Source: Acidiluteibacter sp963716125
GTDB taxonomy: Bacteria > Bacteroidota > Bacteroidia > Flavobacteriales_E > Vicingaceae
NCBI GenBank assembly: GCA_963716125.1
Contig: OY970294.1
Location: forward strand, 3,100,001 to 3,164,000
Direction of reading: 5' to 3'
Length of the DNA: 64,000 nucleotides
Made by a program: the position numbers and the translations under genes. This document shows, piece by piece, positions 34,871 through 43,708 of this stretch. Each line of letters starts with the position of its first letter. Position 1 is the first letter of the stretch. The notes below the pieces were generated by a model. The model was not told where the DNA came from, did not search any database, and saw only the letters and a program-made list of their open reading frames with translations.

Positions 34871-37219
34871 CTACCAAATCAAACTAAGATTTCCTCTAAA
34901 TATTTGGGTTTCATTATTAGCATCCGTTATCTTAATGATGTAAAAATAAGTTCCTGAATTAGCATTTTTTCCTCCTATTTTACCATCCCATGGAATTTGA
35001 TCGGTAAAAATCTGTTGACCCCACCTGTTAAATATTAAAATTTCTTGAAGTGTATAATTCTCTCCAAATGGAGCAAAACGATCATTCATCCCATCATTAT
35101 TAGGAGTAAAAACGTTAGGAACGTCAATTATTGTAGAACAATTAATCACTTTAACTATTATAGAATCAGAGTCGGTACCACAGAAATTTTCAGCAAATAG
35201 GTGAAATGTTCCATTCGTATTTACAGATAGCGATCTATCATTTGAAAATGGTATCCAATTGAAAGTTTCCGCATTAGAAGGCACGTATAAAATTATGGAC
35301 TTATCATCACAGATAGTCGTATCACCATTAAATTCAATATGAGGTTTAGATTGGATGTCAACCGTAAATGAAACCCTTTCGCTTTCACAATTATCAATGG
35401 TTTGGCTGACATAAAAAGTTTTTATACCATCTAGTTGTGGTGTTGAGAAGTTTGGCTCAGTGCGCCCAACAGAATCTAAAAAATTGCTATACCACAGTAA
35501 ATTAACACCAATTGCATTTAAATCAGCTTGAGTTAAAAGGGTTGGATTACAGAACTTGGAATTCGAAACTATTGGTGGTGGTGGCTTAGAATTAAATTGA
35601 ATTTGAATCGTATCTGTACTTGAATTGCAAAAATTAGATGCCTGCAGCCAATATTGACCACTTGTTTTAACTGTTATTCTAGAATTAGTTTCATTGGTGT
35701 TCCATAGGTAATTATTATTCTGATTAATCACTCCAATTAACAATGAATCTTGACCGCATAAGGTGAGATCATTTCCTAAATTGGTAGTTATAAATTTTTC
35801 TGTTTTTACTGAAAAAGTGGCAATGGAACTTTCACACCCATTTACAGTTTGAGTAACATAATAAAAGTTGCTACCAATTGTTTCGTTTAAAATAGAAGGA
35901 AAGGCAGGGGAAGGATTCGGATCTGCAATAGAATCATACCACAATAAGTTTAAACCATTTGCAGATAGTTGAACTATGGAATCTTTACAATAACCAGTAT
36001 CTGAAACTAACGGAGGCGAAGGAATTGGTTTAAAAGTAACATTAACGGTGTCCAACAAGGTATCACAAGGGTAAGCAGCTATTAAGGAGTATGATCCCGA
36101 ACTTTTTACCCATATAGAACTTGTAGTATCTCCATTACTCCAGTGATAAGAGCTAAAACCGGCGTTTGCCACCAACAAAATAGAATCTTTATTCCCACAT
36201 TGTTCTAAATCGGCTCCAAGATTTAATTGCAAGGTTGGATATGCTTTTATTTTAAACGTATCACTTTCAATACCACAACCGTAATCTGCATTTAGCCAAT
36301 ACGTACCAATACTATCAACCACTATAGAATCGGTAATAGCATTATTACTCCACAAGTAAGAAATGGCACCTTTAGGTGCTCTCAATATTTTGGTAAAATT
36401 GACGCCGGAGCATAAAATAGTATCTCTTTCTTTTATATTCGGTTGGATGAGTTTAACTTCTTCTACGGAAACATAATCTATAAAATAGTGCGTATCATCA
36501 TAACCTATTGTTGAGGGTAATCCTTGTTTTACTAATCTAAGCTTTGTGTTAGCATCATTATAAAAATTTCCAATGGTTAACCATTGTTCCCCTCCTGTGG
36601 CTCTATACAAATCACATACTCTATTCCATTTAGAGGAATCTGAGAAAAATGAATCAGGGTGGTTAGTAATTTGAGGAGTAACATTGATCACAGAACTATC
36701 CCCTTCAAAAGGTCTTCTAAATTGAGTAATTCTATTTGGAGACAAATAAGCTCCAATACTTGAAGATGAATAGTAGTTTGCTAATGGATTGTTTTGAGAA
36801 GTGGTAAAACTAATATAAAAACTTACTTTGTATAATCTTCCAACCATTAGTGTATCAGAAAGCTGTGTTTGAAGATAAGATCTTGACTCAGCAAAAGTAC
36901 CAAATTGATTGGATCCGTAATTGTATAACCGAATATATCCCATAATATTATCATCATAGGGCAATTGGGTTTGTCCCCAAACTGAAGGTGGTGAATTTAG
37001 TGCATCCATTATACCACTATTTACATAAGTTGGACTAGACCAATAAGTTAATATTTTAGGTTGTTGATAAAAAATGGAAAGATTAGTAGTTGTAATACCT
37101 GTATCAACAGTAGTAAAAGAACTATCCGCAGTTGTCCGCATTTCAAAGCTAGGGTCAGGCACTAAGTTTTGCGCATTTAAATGGGTAGAAAATAAAAAAA
37201 ATATTAAAAAAAGTCTCAT
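34871..37219 (-). CDS. Large secreted CHU_C / T9SS type B cell-surface protein
   Basis: A 782-residue exported protein: signal peptide to about residue 17, an N-terminal domain of about 240 residues beginning LVPDPSFEMR (a galactose-binding-like opening seen in Bacteroidota adhesins), then Ig/PKD-type repeats each with a DTILCSG, LWSNG or YLWN-type core, and a C-terminal gliding_CHU_C domain (VFTPNNDGMNDRF ... FNRWGQQIF ... WDGKIGGKNANSGTYFYIIK). The last domain is the type B T9SS sorting signal. Likely an adhesin-like surface protein. It lies wholly within the segment flanked by the 130-bp direct repeats, so it came with that insertion. Confidence 0.85.
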   Translation of the reverse strand: MRLFLIFFLFSTHLNAQNLVPDPSFEMRTTADSSFTTVDTGITTTNLSIFYQQPKILTYWSSPTYVNSGIMDALNSPPSVWGQTQLPYDDNIMGYIRLYNYGSNQFGTFAESRSYLQTQLSDTLMVGRLYKVSFYISFTTSQNNPLANYYSSSSIGAYLSPNRITQFRRPFEGDSSVINVTPQITNHPDSFFSDSSKWNRVCDLYRATGGEQWLTIGNFYNDANTKLRLVKQGLPSTIGYDDTHYFIDYVSVEEVKLIQPNIKERDTILCSGVNFTKILRAPKGAISYLWSNNAITDSIVVDSIGTYWLNADYGCGIESDTFKIKAYPTLQLNLGADLEQCGNKDSILLVANAGFSSYHWSNGDTTSSIWVKSSGSYSLIAAYPCDTLLDTVNVTFKPIPSPPLVSDTGYCKDSIVQLSANGLNLLWYDSIADPNPSPAFPSILNETIGSNFYYVTQTVNGCESSIATFSVKTEKFITTNLGNDLTLCGQDSLLIGVINQNNNYLWNTNETNSRITVKTSGQYWLQASNFCNSSTDTIQIQFNSKPPPPIVSNSKFCNPTLLTQADLNAIGVNLLWYSNFLDSVGRTEPNFSTPQLDGIKTFYVSQTIDNCESERVSFTVDIQSKPHIEFNGDTTICDDKSIILYVPSNAETFNWIPFSNDRSLSVNTNGTFHLFAENFCGTDSDSIIVKVINCSTIIDVPNVFTPNNDGMNDRFAPFGENYTLQEILIFNRWGQQIFTDQIPWDGKIGGKNANSGTYFYIIKITDANNETQIFRGNLSLIW

Positions 37220-37230
37220 ATTTTAATGCA

Positions 37231-37260
37231 AATAAGGGACAGTAAAAACTGTCCCTTATT
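37231..37260. terminator. Strong symmetric hairpin between the CHU_C gene and the T9SS relic
   Basis: AATAAGGGACAGT (37231-37243) and ACTGTCCCTTATT (37248-37260) form a perfect 13-bp stem with a 4-nt loop; it likely ends transcription of the upstream minus-strand relic. Confidence 0.75.
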
Positions 37261-37267
37261 AACTAAA

Positions 37268-37752
37268 TTATAACATTATTATTGCTTCACAAACTTTTTC
37301 AAGTTTAACCACATCTCCTTTTTCAATTCTCAGAAAAAATAAGCCTGAAGTTAAATCAACTAAGTTATAGTTAATTTCACTAACTCCTTCTGGTAAAGTT
37401 GTATTGGTAATAGATCTGATTTTTTTCCAGCAATATCAAGAATATCAATCATTACCTGATCTGTTTCATTCATTTCAATTGTTAAATTAAAATGATTTAT
37501 AACAGGGTTTGGAAATAGTTGAATCCTAAAATCTGAGTAATTTGAATTTTCTTCAATTATTGAGCCATTAGGGTTCTTTAATCTATATGCTCTGCTATCA
37601 ATTTCAAAAAAGCTATCATCCGATGCTGATCCACACTCATTATAAACAGTTACAGTTAGTTTATAACATTTTCCAATCTTACTAACAAAGTAACCCTGAA
37701 TGCCAGTTGCCACATCTGGAATATAAATTGCATTTAAATTGTCAATTGGAAT
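37268..37752 (-). pseudogene. T9SS-sorted protein fragment, 5'-truncated and frameshifted
   Basis: Minus-strand coding sequence starts abruptly at the junction with the 130-bp repeat (37752/37753), with PIDNLNAIYIPDVATGIQGYF continuing in-frame into KCYKLTVTVYNECG and a T9SS sorting domain (QLFPNPVINHFNLTIEMNE ... LDIAGKK). The frame breaks at a run of seven A (minus strand, about 37421-37427); one more A restores IRSITNTTLPEGVSEIN and the canonical end FFLRIEKGDVVKLEKV, with a stop at 37268. The upstream part of the gene, including any signal peptide, is missing. Confidence 0.8.
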
Positions 37753-37882
37753 GATTCAAAATTTACTTTTAATACGGCTAAACATCCTGAAGTAGAAGTG
37801 ATAGATTTGAGATAAGAATCAATTATTTAATATATTAGAAAAGCATCTTAGTGAGAACTGAGATGCTTTTTTTTGGGTTAAA
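37753..37882 (+). repeat. 130-bp direct repeat, right copy (orphan lolA 3' end plus terminator)
   Basis: Exact duplicate of 34371-34500. It holds the last 20 codons of lolA (starting DSKFTFNTAK) without the rest of the gene, plus its terminator (37839-37874). It directly abuts the truncated T9SS relic. Confidence 0.95.
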
Positions 37883-37944
37883 TGTAAAAGCTTCCAAATA
37901 ATGCAAAACATAAAAACTATCTTTGATTAATTAATCACCTATTA

Positions 37945-38727
37945 ATGGACTTTAAAATTCTAACTGATAAACTAATCGTTGATTTCACTAAGGCATTGAA
38001 TATTTCTCCTGTGGATAATATGAATGCTATCAAAAAAACTGATACCACAGTTAATTATTTTGAGTTTTGTAAATCTGTATCTTCTGTTTATTCATCTAAA
38101 ATTGAAGGTGAAGACATCGATTTTGATAGCTATTTTAAACATAAGTTTTTAAAAGTTCAATTTAAAGTTGATTATACCAAAAGAGCTGATGACTTATTTG
38201 AGGCGTACAATTTTATTCAACATCAAAAATTGTCACTTAAAAATGTGCAAAAAGCGCATTCATTATTAAGTCAAAGCTTATTATCAAAAAATCAACAGGG
38301 ATTGATACGAAGAAATCCAATGTTTGTCATTAACCAAGATGATAAAATTGAATATATCGCAGCCACTCCAGAAATTGTTCAAAATGAAGTCGAGAAGTTA
38401 TTTAAAGACATTGAACTTCTTCAAAAAAAAGAACTTACAGATTTTGAAATATTTTATTATGCATCTTTGATACATTTGGTTTTTGTAAAAATTCATCCAT
38501 TTCAAGATGGGAATGGAAGAGCTGCCCGATTAATTGAAAAGTGGTTTTTAATAGAACAACTTGGATCAGAAGCCTTGGCAATCCCCTCAGAAAAAAACTA
38601 TTATACACATCAAAAAGAATATTATACCAATATAAGAAAAGCCGGAATTGATTACAGTCAATTGGATTATTCCAAATGTCTTGATTTCTTATTAATGACA
38701 GCAATTGGAATTTTGGAAAAAGATTAA
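37945..38727 (+). CDS. Fic family protein
   Basis: A 260-residue protein with the Fic active-site motif HPFQDGNGRAAR near residue 187, where His transfers AMP (or another nucleotide group) to a hydroxyl side chain. The N-terminal segment YSSKIEGEDIDF resembles the inhibitory S/T-x-x-x-E-G helix (here SSKIEGE), suggesting self-inhibition. Fic proteins can be toxins, regulators or effectors; no antitoxin partner is visible next to it. It lies directly after the 130-bp repeat in a repeat-rich region. Confidence 0.85.
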   Translation: MDFKILTDKLIVDFTKALNISPVDNMNAIKKTDTTVNYFEFCKSVSSVYSSKIEGEDIDFDSYFKHKFLKVQFKVDYTKRADDLFEAYNFIQHQKLSLKNVQKAHSLLSQSLLSKNQQGLIRRNPMFVINQDDKIEYIAATPEIVQNEVEKLFKDIELLQKKELTDFEIFYYASLIHLVFVKIHPFQDGNGRAARLIEKWFLIEQLGSEALAIPSEKNYYTHQKEYYTNIRKAGIDYSQLDYSKCLDFLLMTAIGILEKD

Positions 38728-38796
38728 CCTTTAAAAAAATTTTGAAATAAGTTTCCCAGTTATCTCCGATTATTATAGTTAGTGTGCTTTGTGCTA

Positions 38797-38953
38797 GTTT
38801 TTTTAACCACAAAGGGCACAAAGGTTTTCACAAAAGGCTCAAAGTGAATCGAGAATATTATTCCAATATCAAATAAAGATTCTATGTCACCCTTTCAGGG
38901 TTTTGAACTGATGTTCTTCTTAGTTTTATAAAAATGCCAGCCTTTCAGGCTTG
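38797..38953 (+). repeat. Dispersed non-coding repeat, unit A
   Basis: About 155 bp, starting near TTTTTTAACCACAAAGGGCA and ending in CAGCCTTTCAGGCTT. It repeats at 39066-39221 with roughly one difference in ten and shares its two palindromic cores (CACCCTTTCAGGGT and CAGCCTTTCAGGCTT) with 58498-58567. No reading frame. Confidence 0.8.
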
Positions 38954-39065
38954 AATAAAATAAAGCTGCAAAAAAACTTTGTGTGCTTTGTGCTTTCTTT
39001 GAGTTCTTTGTTGTTGATTTTTATTTTGCCACAGAGACGCAGTAAATTAACAATTAGTAATTCCC

Positions 39066-39221
39066 TTTTTTAATCACAAAGGGCACAAAGGTTTTCACAA
39101 AACGCATAAAGTGAATCGAGAATGTTATTCCAATATCAAATAAAAGATTCTATGTCACCGTTTCAGGATTTTGAACTGATGTTCTTCCTGGTTTTATAAA
39201 AATGCCAGCCTTTCAAGCTTT
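39066..39221 (+). repeat. Dispersed non-coding repeat, unit B
   Basis: Second, slightly diverged copy of 38797-38953. Further on (39283-39355) lie two more palindromes in inverse order, CCCCGAAGGGG and CCCTGAAAGGG. The whole gap 38728-39374 (647 bp) holds only these repeats and, at 39030-39045, a CCACAGAGACGCAG word also found near 60040. Confidence 0.8.
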
Positions 39222-39374
39222 GATATTAACTTACAAATTTTCAATTTATTCCAACGAAGATATTTTAATAATAAAAAAAAATCAACCCCGAAGGGGTGTA
39301 AGTTTTATAATAACAAAATGAACATATAATTAAAACCCTGAAAGGGTGATACTTACTTTAAAAAATAAAATCCC

Positions 39375-41198
39375 CTAAAATACCTTCTCGTAATTAAAAT
39401 CTTTATACTTCAGTAAAAACACAGAGTGATTTTCAAAGCCACTTTCAATTCCTGTTTTGAAAAAATCAAAATTTAACATCAGCATATCTTGCTTGTAGCC
39501 TAAAAACATAGCATTGTAATTTACGCCAAACTGATCTAATAAATTTAAATAGTAATAAGCTACATCGTATCCTAAATACGAAAATTTAGAAGGCAAGTGA
39601 TTGTACTTAGTATGAAACGTTTTCTTAAAGTTTTTTACTGCTTCACTCTCATTATTAATATATTCTGAAGTTAAAACATGCACATTTAATTTCTGCAAAT
39701 AGCTTAATTCAATATTATCATAATCTCTAATATTATCATTAAAAATTAAAGTAATTTGATAATCACTACTTAAACCATAAAGTGCATTTAAAAGTGTAGT
39801 GATAAAAGCTTGATTTTCTGAAGGAATATAAATAATATTATTTTTAACTTCAGAAAGGTTGTTCTTTAAATTCGTCCAAGATTTATCGCCATAAATTAGC
39901 TCTGTAGGAACAGCATGCATTGTAGAGTCTTTACTGGCTAACGTAATTTCTTTATAAGTTTTGATGAATGTTTGAATGTAGGAATCATCATCTTCTCCTT
40001 GATGGTTTAATAAAATAAGATTACTTCTTTTCCAGTACTTATAACTGTAATTAGCCAGTTCTTTAACCAATAAAGGACTACTAGTGGCTACTTTACTCAC
40101 ATAAGGATTACCCAATAAAATTTTATTACTCTGCTTTACAGGTGAAACTATATTGATTCCATTTTTCTTAGCATAATCAGCAGCTTTTACGAAATTCTTG
40201 TAAAAAAGTGGTCCTATAATTAAGTCCGTTGAGGTAAATTCTGGTTTTTTTAATATCTGTGCCGTAACAGAAGAATCATTTTGAGTATCATAAACCATCA
40301 ATTTTATGTTCATCCCTTGTTTCTTAAGCGAATCTAAAGCAATAAGAACACCCTCATAAAATTCTATAGAATAAGCACCACTTCCAAAATTATGACTGGA
40401 GTTAGCAACAGAAGCATTTCTATCTAAATCAAATGGCAACATCAATGCTACATTATAGGTTTGCTTGATATTAGTGCTATCAAAATTTTGCAATGCGCTG
40501 TAAACAGAATCTTTAGTGGACATTAATGGTCTTAATTTCTTAAGAATAGGTATTTTTATGGTTTCTCCTACTCTCAAACCTCCAACTAAACCATTGTTTA
40601 CTTCCAGTAATGAATCAATACTTACATTATATTTTTTAGATAAGGAATAAACTGTTTCTTTAGGTTCTACTAAGTGCGTTTGCCATTCATCTTGTTTAGC
40701 AGGAACATATAATTCTCGTTGTTCCGTTTTTTTCATTTTGGCAACCGGAATTTTTAATTCCATGCCTTCTTTTAATCCATTTACTACCTCTGGGTTTTCG
40801 GCAATAATATCTTTTTGATCTACATTATATTCTTTGCTTATAGCATATAATGTATTCTTTTTCTCTACCTTATGGATTAAGAAATTTCCATCTACTTCTA
40901 AAGTCTGATCAAAATCTCTTCTTTTTACATCTTTTAATGGTATCAATATACGATCACCAATAGCGTAACCATCTACCGCAGATGGATTTGCTTTTAATAA
41001 ATCTTTGATTGGCACTGCATACATTCTAGAAACTTCATACAATGTATTGCCTTTTTCAATGGTATGAATATAATATTCACGACCACTAATTTTATGTATT
41101 TCTAAGTTTGGCTTTTTATCTTGCGCCTGCATTAAAAAAGGCACTAAAAATAAAAAACTCATTATCAATAAAGCTTTCAATCTATTTATTTTCATCAT
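39375..41198 (-). CDS. LysM-repeat protein with PBP1-like ligand-binding domain
   Basis: A 607-residue exported protein: signal peptide (to about residue 25, LMQAQ), three LysM repeats (about 41-89, 105-152 and 171-218, each ending with a GxxIxIP-type strand) and a type-1 periplasmic-binding-protein-like domain of about 370 residues. LysM binds peptidoglycan glycan strands; the PBP1-like part resembles amino-acid ABC receptor domains but lacks a partner transporter here. Likely a cell-wall-associated periplasmic factor. It begins one base after guaA ends, on the same strand. Confidence 0.82.
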   Translation of the reverse strand: MMKINRLKALLIMSFLFLVPFLMQAQDKKPNLEIHKISGREYYIHTIEKGNTLYEVSRMYAVPIKDLLKANPSAVDGYAIGDRILIPLKDVKRRDFDQTLEVDGNFLIHKVEKKNTLYAISKEYNVDQKDIIAENPEVVNGLKEGMELKIPVAKMKKTEQRELYVPAKQDEWQTHLVEPKETVYSLSKKYNVSIDSLLEVNNGLVGGLRVGETIKIPILKKLRPLMSTKDSVYSALQNFDSTNIKQTYNVALMLPFDLDRNASVANSSHNFGSGAYSIEFYEGVLIALDSLKKQGMNIKLMVYDTQNDSSVTAQILKKPEFTSTDLIIGPLFYKNFVKAADYAKKNGINIVSPVKQSNKILLGNPYVSKVATSSPLLVKELANYSYKYWKRSNLILLNHQGEDDDSYIQTFIKTYKEITLASKDSTMHAVPTELIYGDKSWTNLKNNLSEVKNNIIYIPSENQAFITTLLNALYGLSSDYQITLIFNDNIRDYDNIELSYLQKLNVHVLTSEYINNESEAVKNFKKTFHTKYNHLPSKFSYLGYDVAYYYLNLLDQFGVNYNAMFLGYKQDMLMLNFDFFKTGIESGFENHSVFLLKYKDFNYEKVF

Positions 41199-41199
41199 T

Positions 41200-42732
41200 T
41201 TATTCCCATTCTATAGTTGCAGGTGGCTTAGAACTTATATCATAAACCACTCTGTTAACTCCTTTCACTTTATTAATAATTTCATTAGAAGTTTTTGCTA
41301 AAAATTCATAAGGCAAATGACACCAATCTGCTGTCATTCCATCAGTTGAACTTACTGCACGCAAAGCGACAGCTTTTTCGTAAGTTCTTTCGTCGCCCAT
41401 TACTCCTACCGATTGAACAGGCAACAAAATAGCTCCAGCTTGCCACACCTCATCATACAATCCATCTCTTCGTAAACCATCAATAAAGATAGCATCCACT
41501 TCTTGCAATATCCGTACCTTTTCAGCCGTAATATCTCCTAAAATACGAATAGCTAAACCAGGACCAGGAAACGGATGACGACCTAATAAATTTTCAGGCA
41601 ATCCTAATGCATTACCTACTCTTCTTACTTCATCTTTAAATAACAAACGCAAAGGTTCAACAACTTTCAACTTCATATAGTCTGGTAAACCACCTACATT
41701 ATGATGAGATTTTATGGTTGCTGATGGACCACCAGTAGCTGAAACAGATTCAATTACATCAGGATAAATTGTTCCTTGTGCTAACCATTTAACATCTGTC
41801 AACTCATGTGCTTCATCATCAAAAACTTCAATAAAAACTCTTCCTATAGCTTTTCTTTTTAGTTCAGGATCAGTATCATCTTCCAAATCTTTATAAAATC
41901 TCGATTTGGCATTAACTCCTTTAATATTTAATCCTAAATCTTTGTATTGATCTAAAACATCTTCAAATTCATTCTTTCGCAACAAACCATTGTCTACAAA
42001 AATGCAGTATAGATTTTTCCCAATTGCTTCATGCAAAAGCATAGCAGCTACAGTAGAATCAACACCTCCAGAAAGTCCTAATACAACTTTTTCTTCGCCA
42101 ATTTGCTCTTTCAAAGCTAGTACGGTAGTTTCAGCAAATGAAGTCGGTGTCCAATTTTGAGAACAATTAGCTACTGTAACAATAAAGTTTTTTAATAATT
42201 CTAAACCTTCGGTAGAGTGATAAACTTCAGGATGAAATTGTATGCCATAAGTATCTTCCCCTTGAATATGATAGGCAGCCACTTTAACATCAGGTGTTGA
42301 AGCTATAATTTCAAAATTATCGGCCACTTGTGCTATGGTATCTCCGTGCGACATCCATACTTGGCAATTGTCACTTATACCTCTCATAAATGGATTGGAT
42401 TTATTTACATAACACAAGTTGGCTCTTCCATATTCTCTTGTAGAAGATGGTAATACTTGACCACCAAATTTTTGTGCTAAATATTGTGCCCCATAACAAA
42501 CTCCTAGTAGTGGTAATTTTCCTTTAATCTGACTCAAGTCAATTTGTGGTGCTTTTTCATCTCTTACCGAAAATGGACTTCCAGAAAGGATGACTCCTTT
42601 AACTGATTCATCAATTTGTAAAGCTGAATTGTAGGGATGAATTTCACAATAAACATTTAATTCTCTTACTCTACGCGCTATTAGCTGCGTATATTGAGAA
42701 CCAAAATCAACAATTAAAATTTTTTCTACCAT
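41200..42732 (-). CDS. guaA: GMP synthase (glutamine-hydrolysing)
   Basis: A 510-residue enzyme: class I glutamine amidotransferase with nucleophile Cys in GVCYGAQY (near residue 80) and HPEVYHS for the His-Glu dyad, then the ATP-pyrophosphatase PP-loop GLSGGVDST (near residue 222), ending in KPPATIEWE. Converts XMP to GMP. Full length and normal. Confidence 0.97.
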   Translation of the reverse strand: MVEKILIVDFGSQYTQLIARRVRELNVYCEIHPYNSALQIDESVKGVILSGSPFSVRDEKAPQIDLSQIKGKLPLLGVCYGAQYLAQKFGGQVLPSSTREYGRANLCYVNKSNPFMRGISDNCQVWMSHGDTIAQVADNFEIIASTPDVKVAAYHIQGEDTYGIQFHPEVYHSTEGLELLKNFIVTVANCSQNWTPTSFAETTVLALKEQIGEEKVVLGLSGGVDSTVAAMLLHEAIGKNLYCIFVDNGLLRKNEFEDVLDQYKDLGLNIKGVNAKSRFYKDLEDDTDPELKRKAIGRVFIEVFDDEAHELTDVKWLAQGTIYPDVIESVSATGGPSATIKSHHNVGGLPDYMKLKVVEPLRLLFKDEVRRVGNALGLPENLLGRHPFPGPGLAIRILGDITAEKVRILQEVDAIFIDGLRRDGLYDEVWQAGAILLPVQSVGVMGDERTYEKAVALRAVSSTDGMTADWCHLPYEFLAKTSNEIINKVKGVNRVVYDISSKPPATIEWE

Positions 42733-42785
42733 TCCGCAAAGATAAAATTATTGCATCGCTCCATTCAATAAAATTTAATTAAATA

Positions 42786-43568
42786 TTAACTTTTTGAAAT
42801 ATCTATTTTTCCATCAAAAACAAATTTAGCCGGACCTATCAACCAAATCTCCTTAAAATTTTGATTTTCATCTCTTTGAAAAGCAACTTTTAATTTCCCA
42901 CCCTTAACTTCTAAATTTAATTCGCCAGAAGAGATTTCTTTTTTAATGGCATTTGCTAAGCAAACTGCTGTAACACCTGTTCCGCAGGAGAAAGTTTCGT
43001 CTTCTACTCCCCTCTCATATGTTCTCACTTTAACTGCGTCTTTTTTATCTTCAACAAAATTAACATTGGTTCCTTCTGCTTTAAAACGACTGTTATACCG
43101 AACCTTATGAGCCTCTTCCTTAATGTCTATTTCATCAACATTATCACTCCAAATAATATAATGAGGTGAACCAGTGTCGATAAATATATAATCCTCACCA
43201 ACTTCTACTTCATCAACATCTTTCATTTTTGTAGCGAAATTATCATCGATTGATTGACCTATATGAGCACCATCAATTGCTAAAAAAGAAGCTTCATTTT
43301 TAAAAATTCCTAAAAATTCGGCAAAGGCTAAAGCACATCTACTGCCATTTCCACAAAAACTCTGGCTTCCATCAGAATTATAATAAATCATTTCAAAATC
43401 ATAATCTTGATGATTTCTAATCAAAATAATACCATCGGCACCTATACCAAACCTTCTATTACAGATTGATTGAATGATAGAATTGCTTAAATTAAGCTCA
43501 TTTTTGCGATCATCAATCATCACAAAATCATTACCTGTTCCCTGATATTTATAAAATTGAATTGACAT
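42786..43568 (-). CDS. dapF: Diaminopimelate epimerase
   Basis: A 260-residue enzyme with the two catalytic cysteines of DapF, in QSFCGNGSRC and ETFSCGTGVT, and the GTGNDFVMID N-terminal motif. It interconverts LL- and meso-diaminopimelate for lysine and peptidoglycan. On the same strand as guaA with a 53-bp gap. Confidence 0.95.
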   Translation of the reverse strand: MSIQFYKYQGTGNDFVMIDDRKNELNLSNSIIQSICNRRFGIGADGIILIRNHQDYDFEMIYYNSDGSQSFCGNGSRCALAFAEFLGIFKNEASFLAIDGAHIGQSIDDNFATKMKDVDEVEVGEDYIFIDTGSPHYIIWSDNVDEIDIKEEAHKVRYNSRFKAEGTNVNFVEDKKDAVKVRTYERGVEDETFSCGTGVTAVCLANAIKKEISSGELNLEVKGGKLKVAFQRDENQNFKEIWLIGPAKFVFDGKIDISKS

Positions 43569-43666
43569 TTATGGCTTTAAAATTATTTATAAAATGCAAA
43601 GATAATGATTAAATAAGCTTAACAGCTTTTAACAACATTTAGCTAATATTTAGATAGTTATAGCGT

Positions 43667-43674
43667 TATATTTG
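43667..43674 (+). promoter_or_regulatory. -7 box for the DegP-like protease
   Basis: TATATTTG matches TAnnTTTG and is 34 bp before the ATG at 43709. Confidence 0.5.
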
Positions 43675-43708
43675 AGTTAAAAAAATAATTCCACAAATAA
43701 TTAATAGT

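Noticed and set aside
38797..39355. CRISPR-like array
   Set aside because: Units are long, non-uniform and without spacers; they are dispersed palindromic repeats. No CRISPR or cas genes seen.
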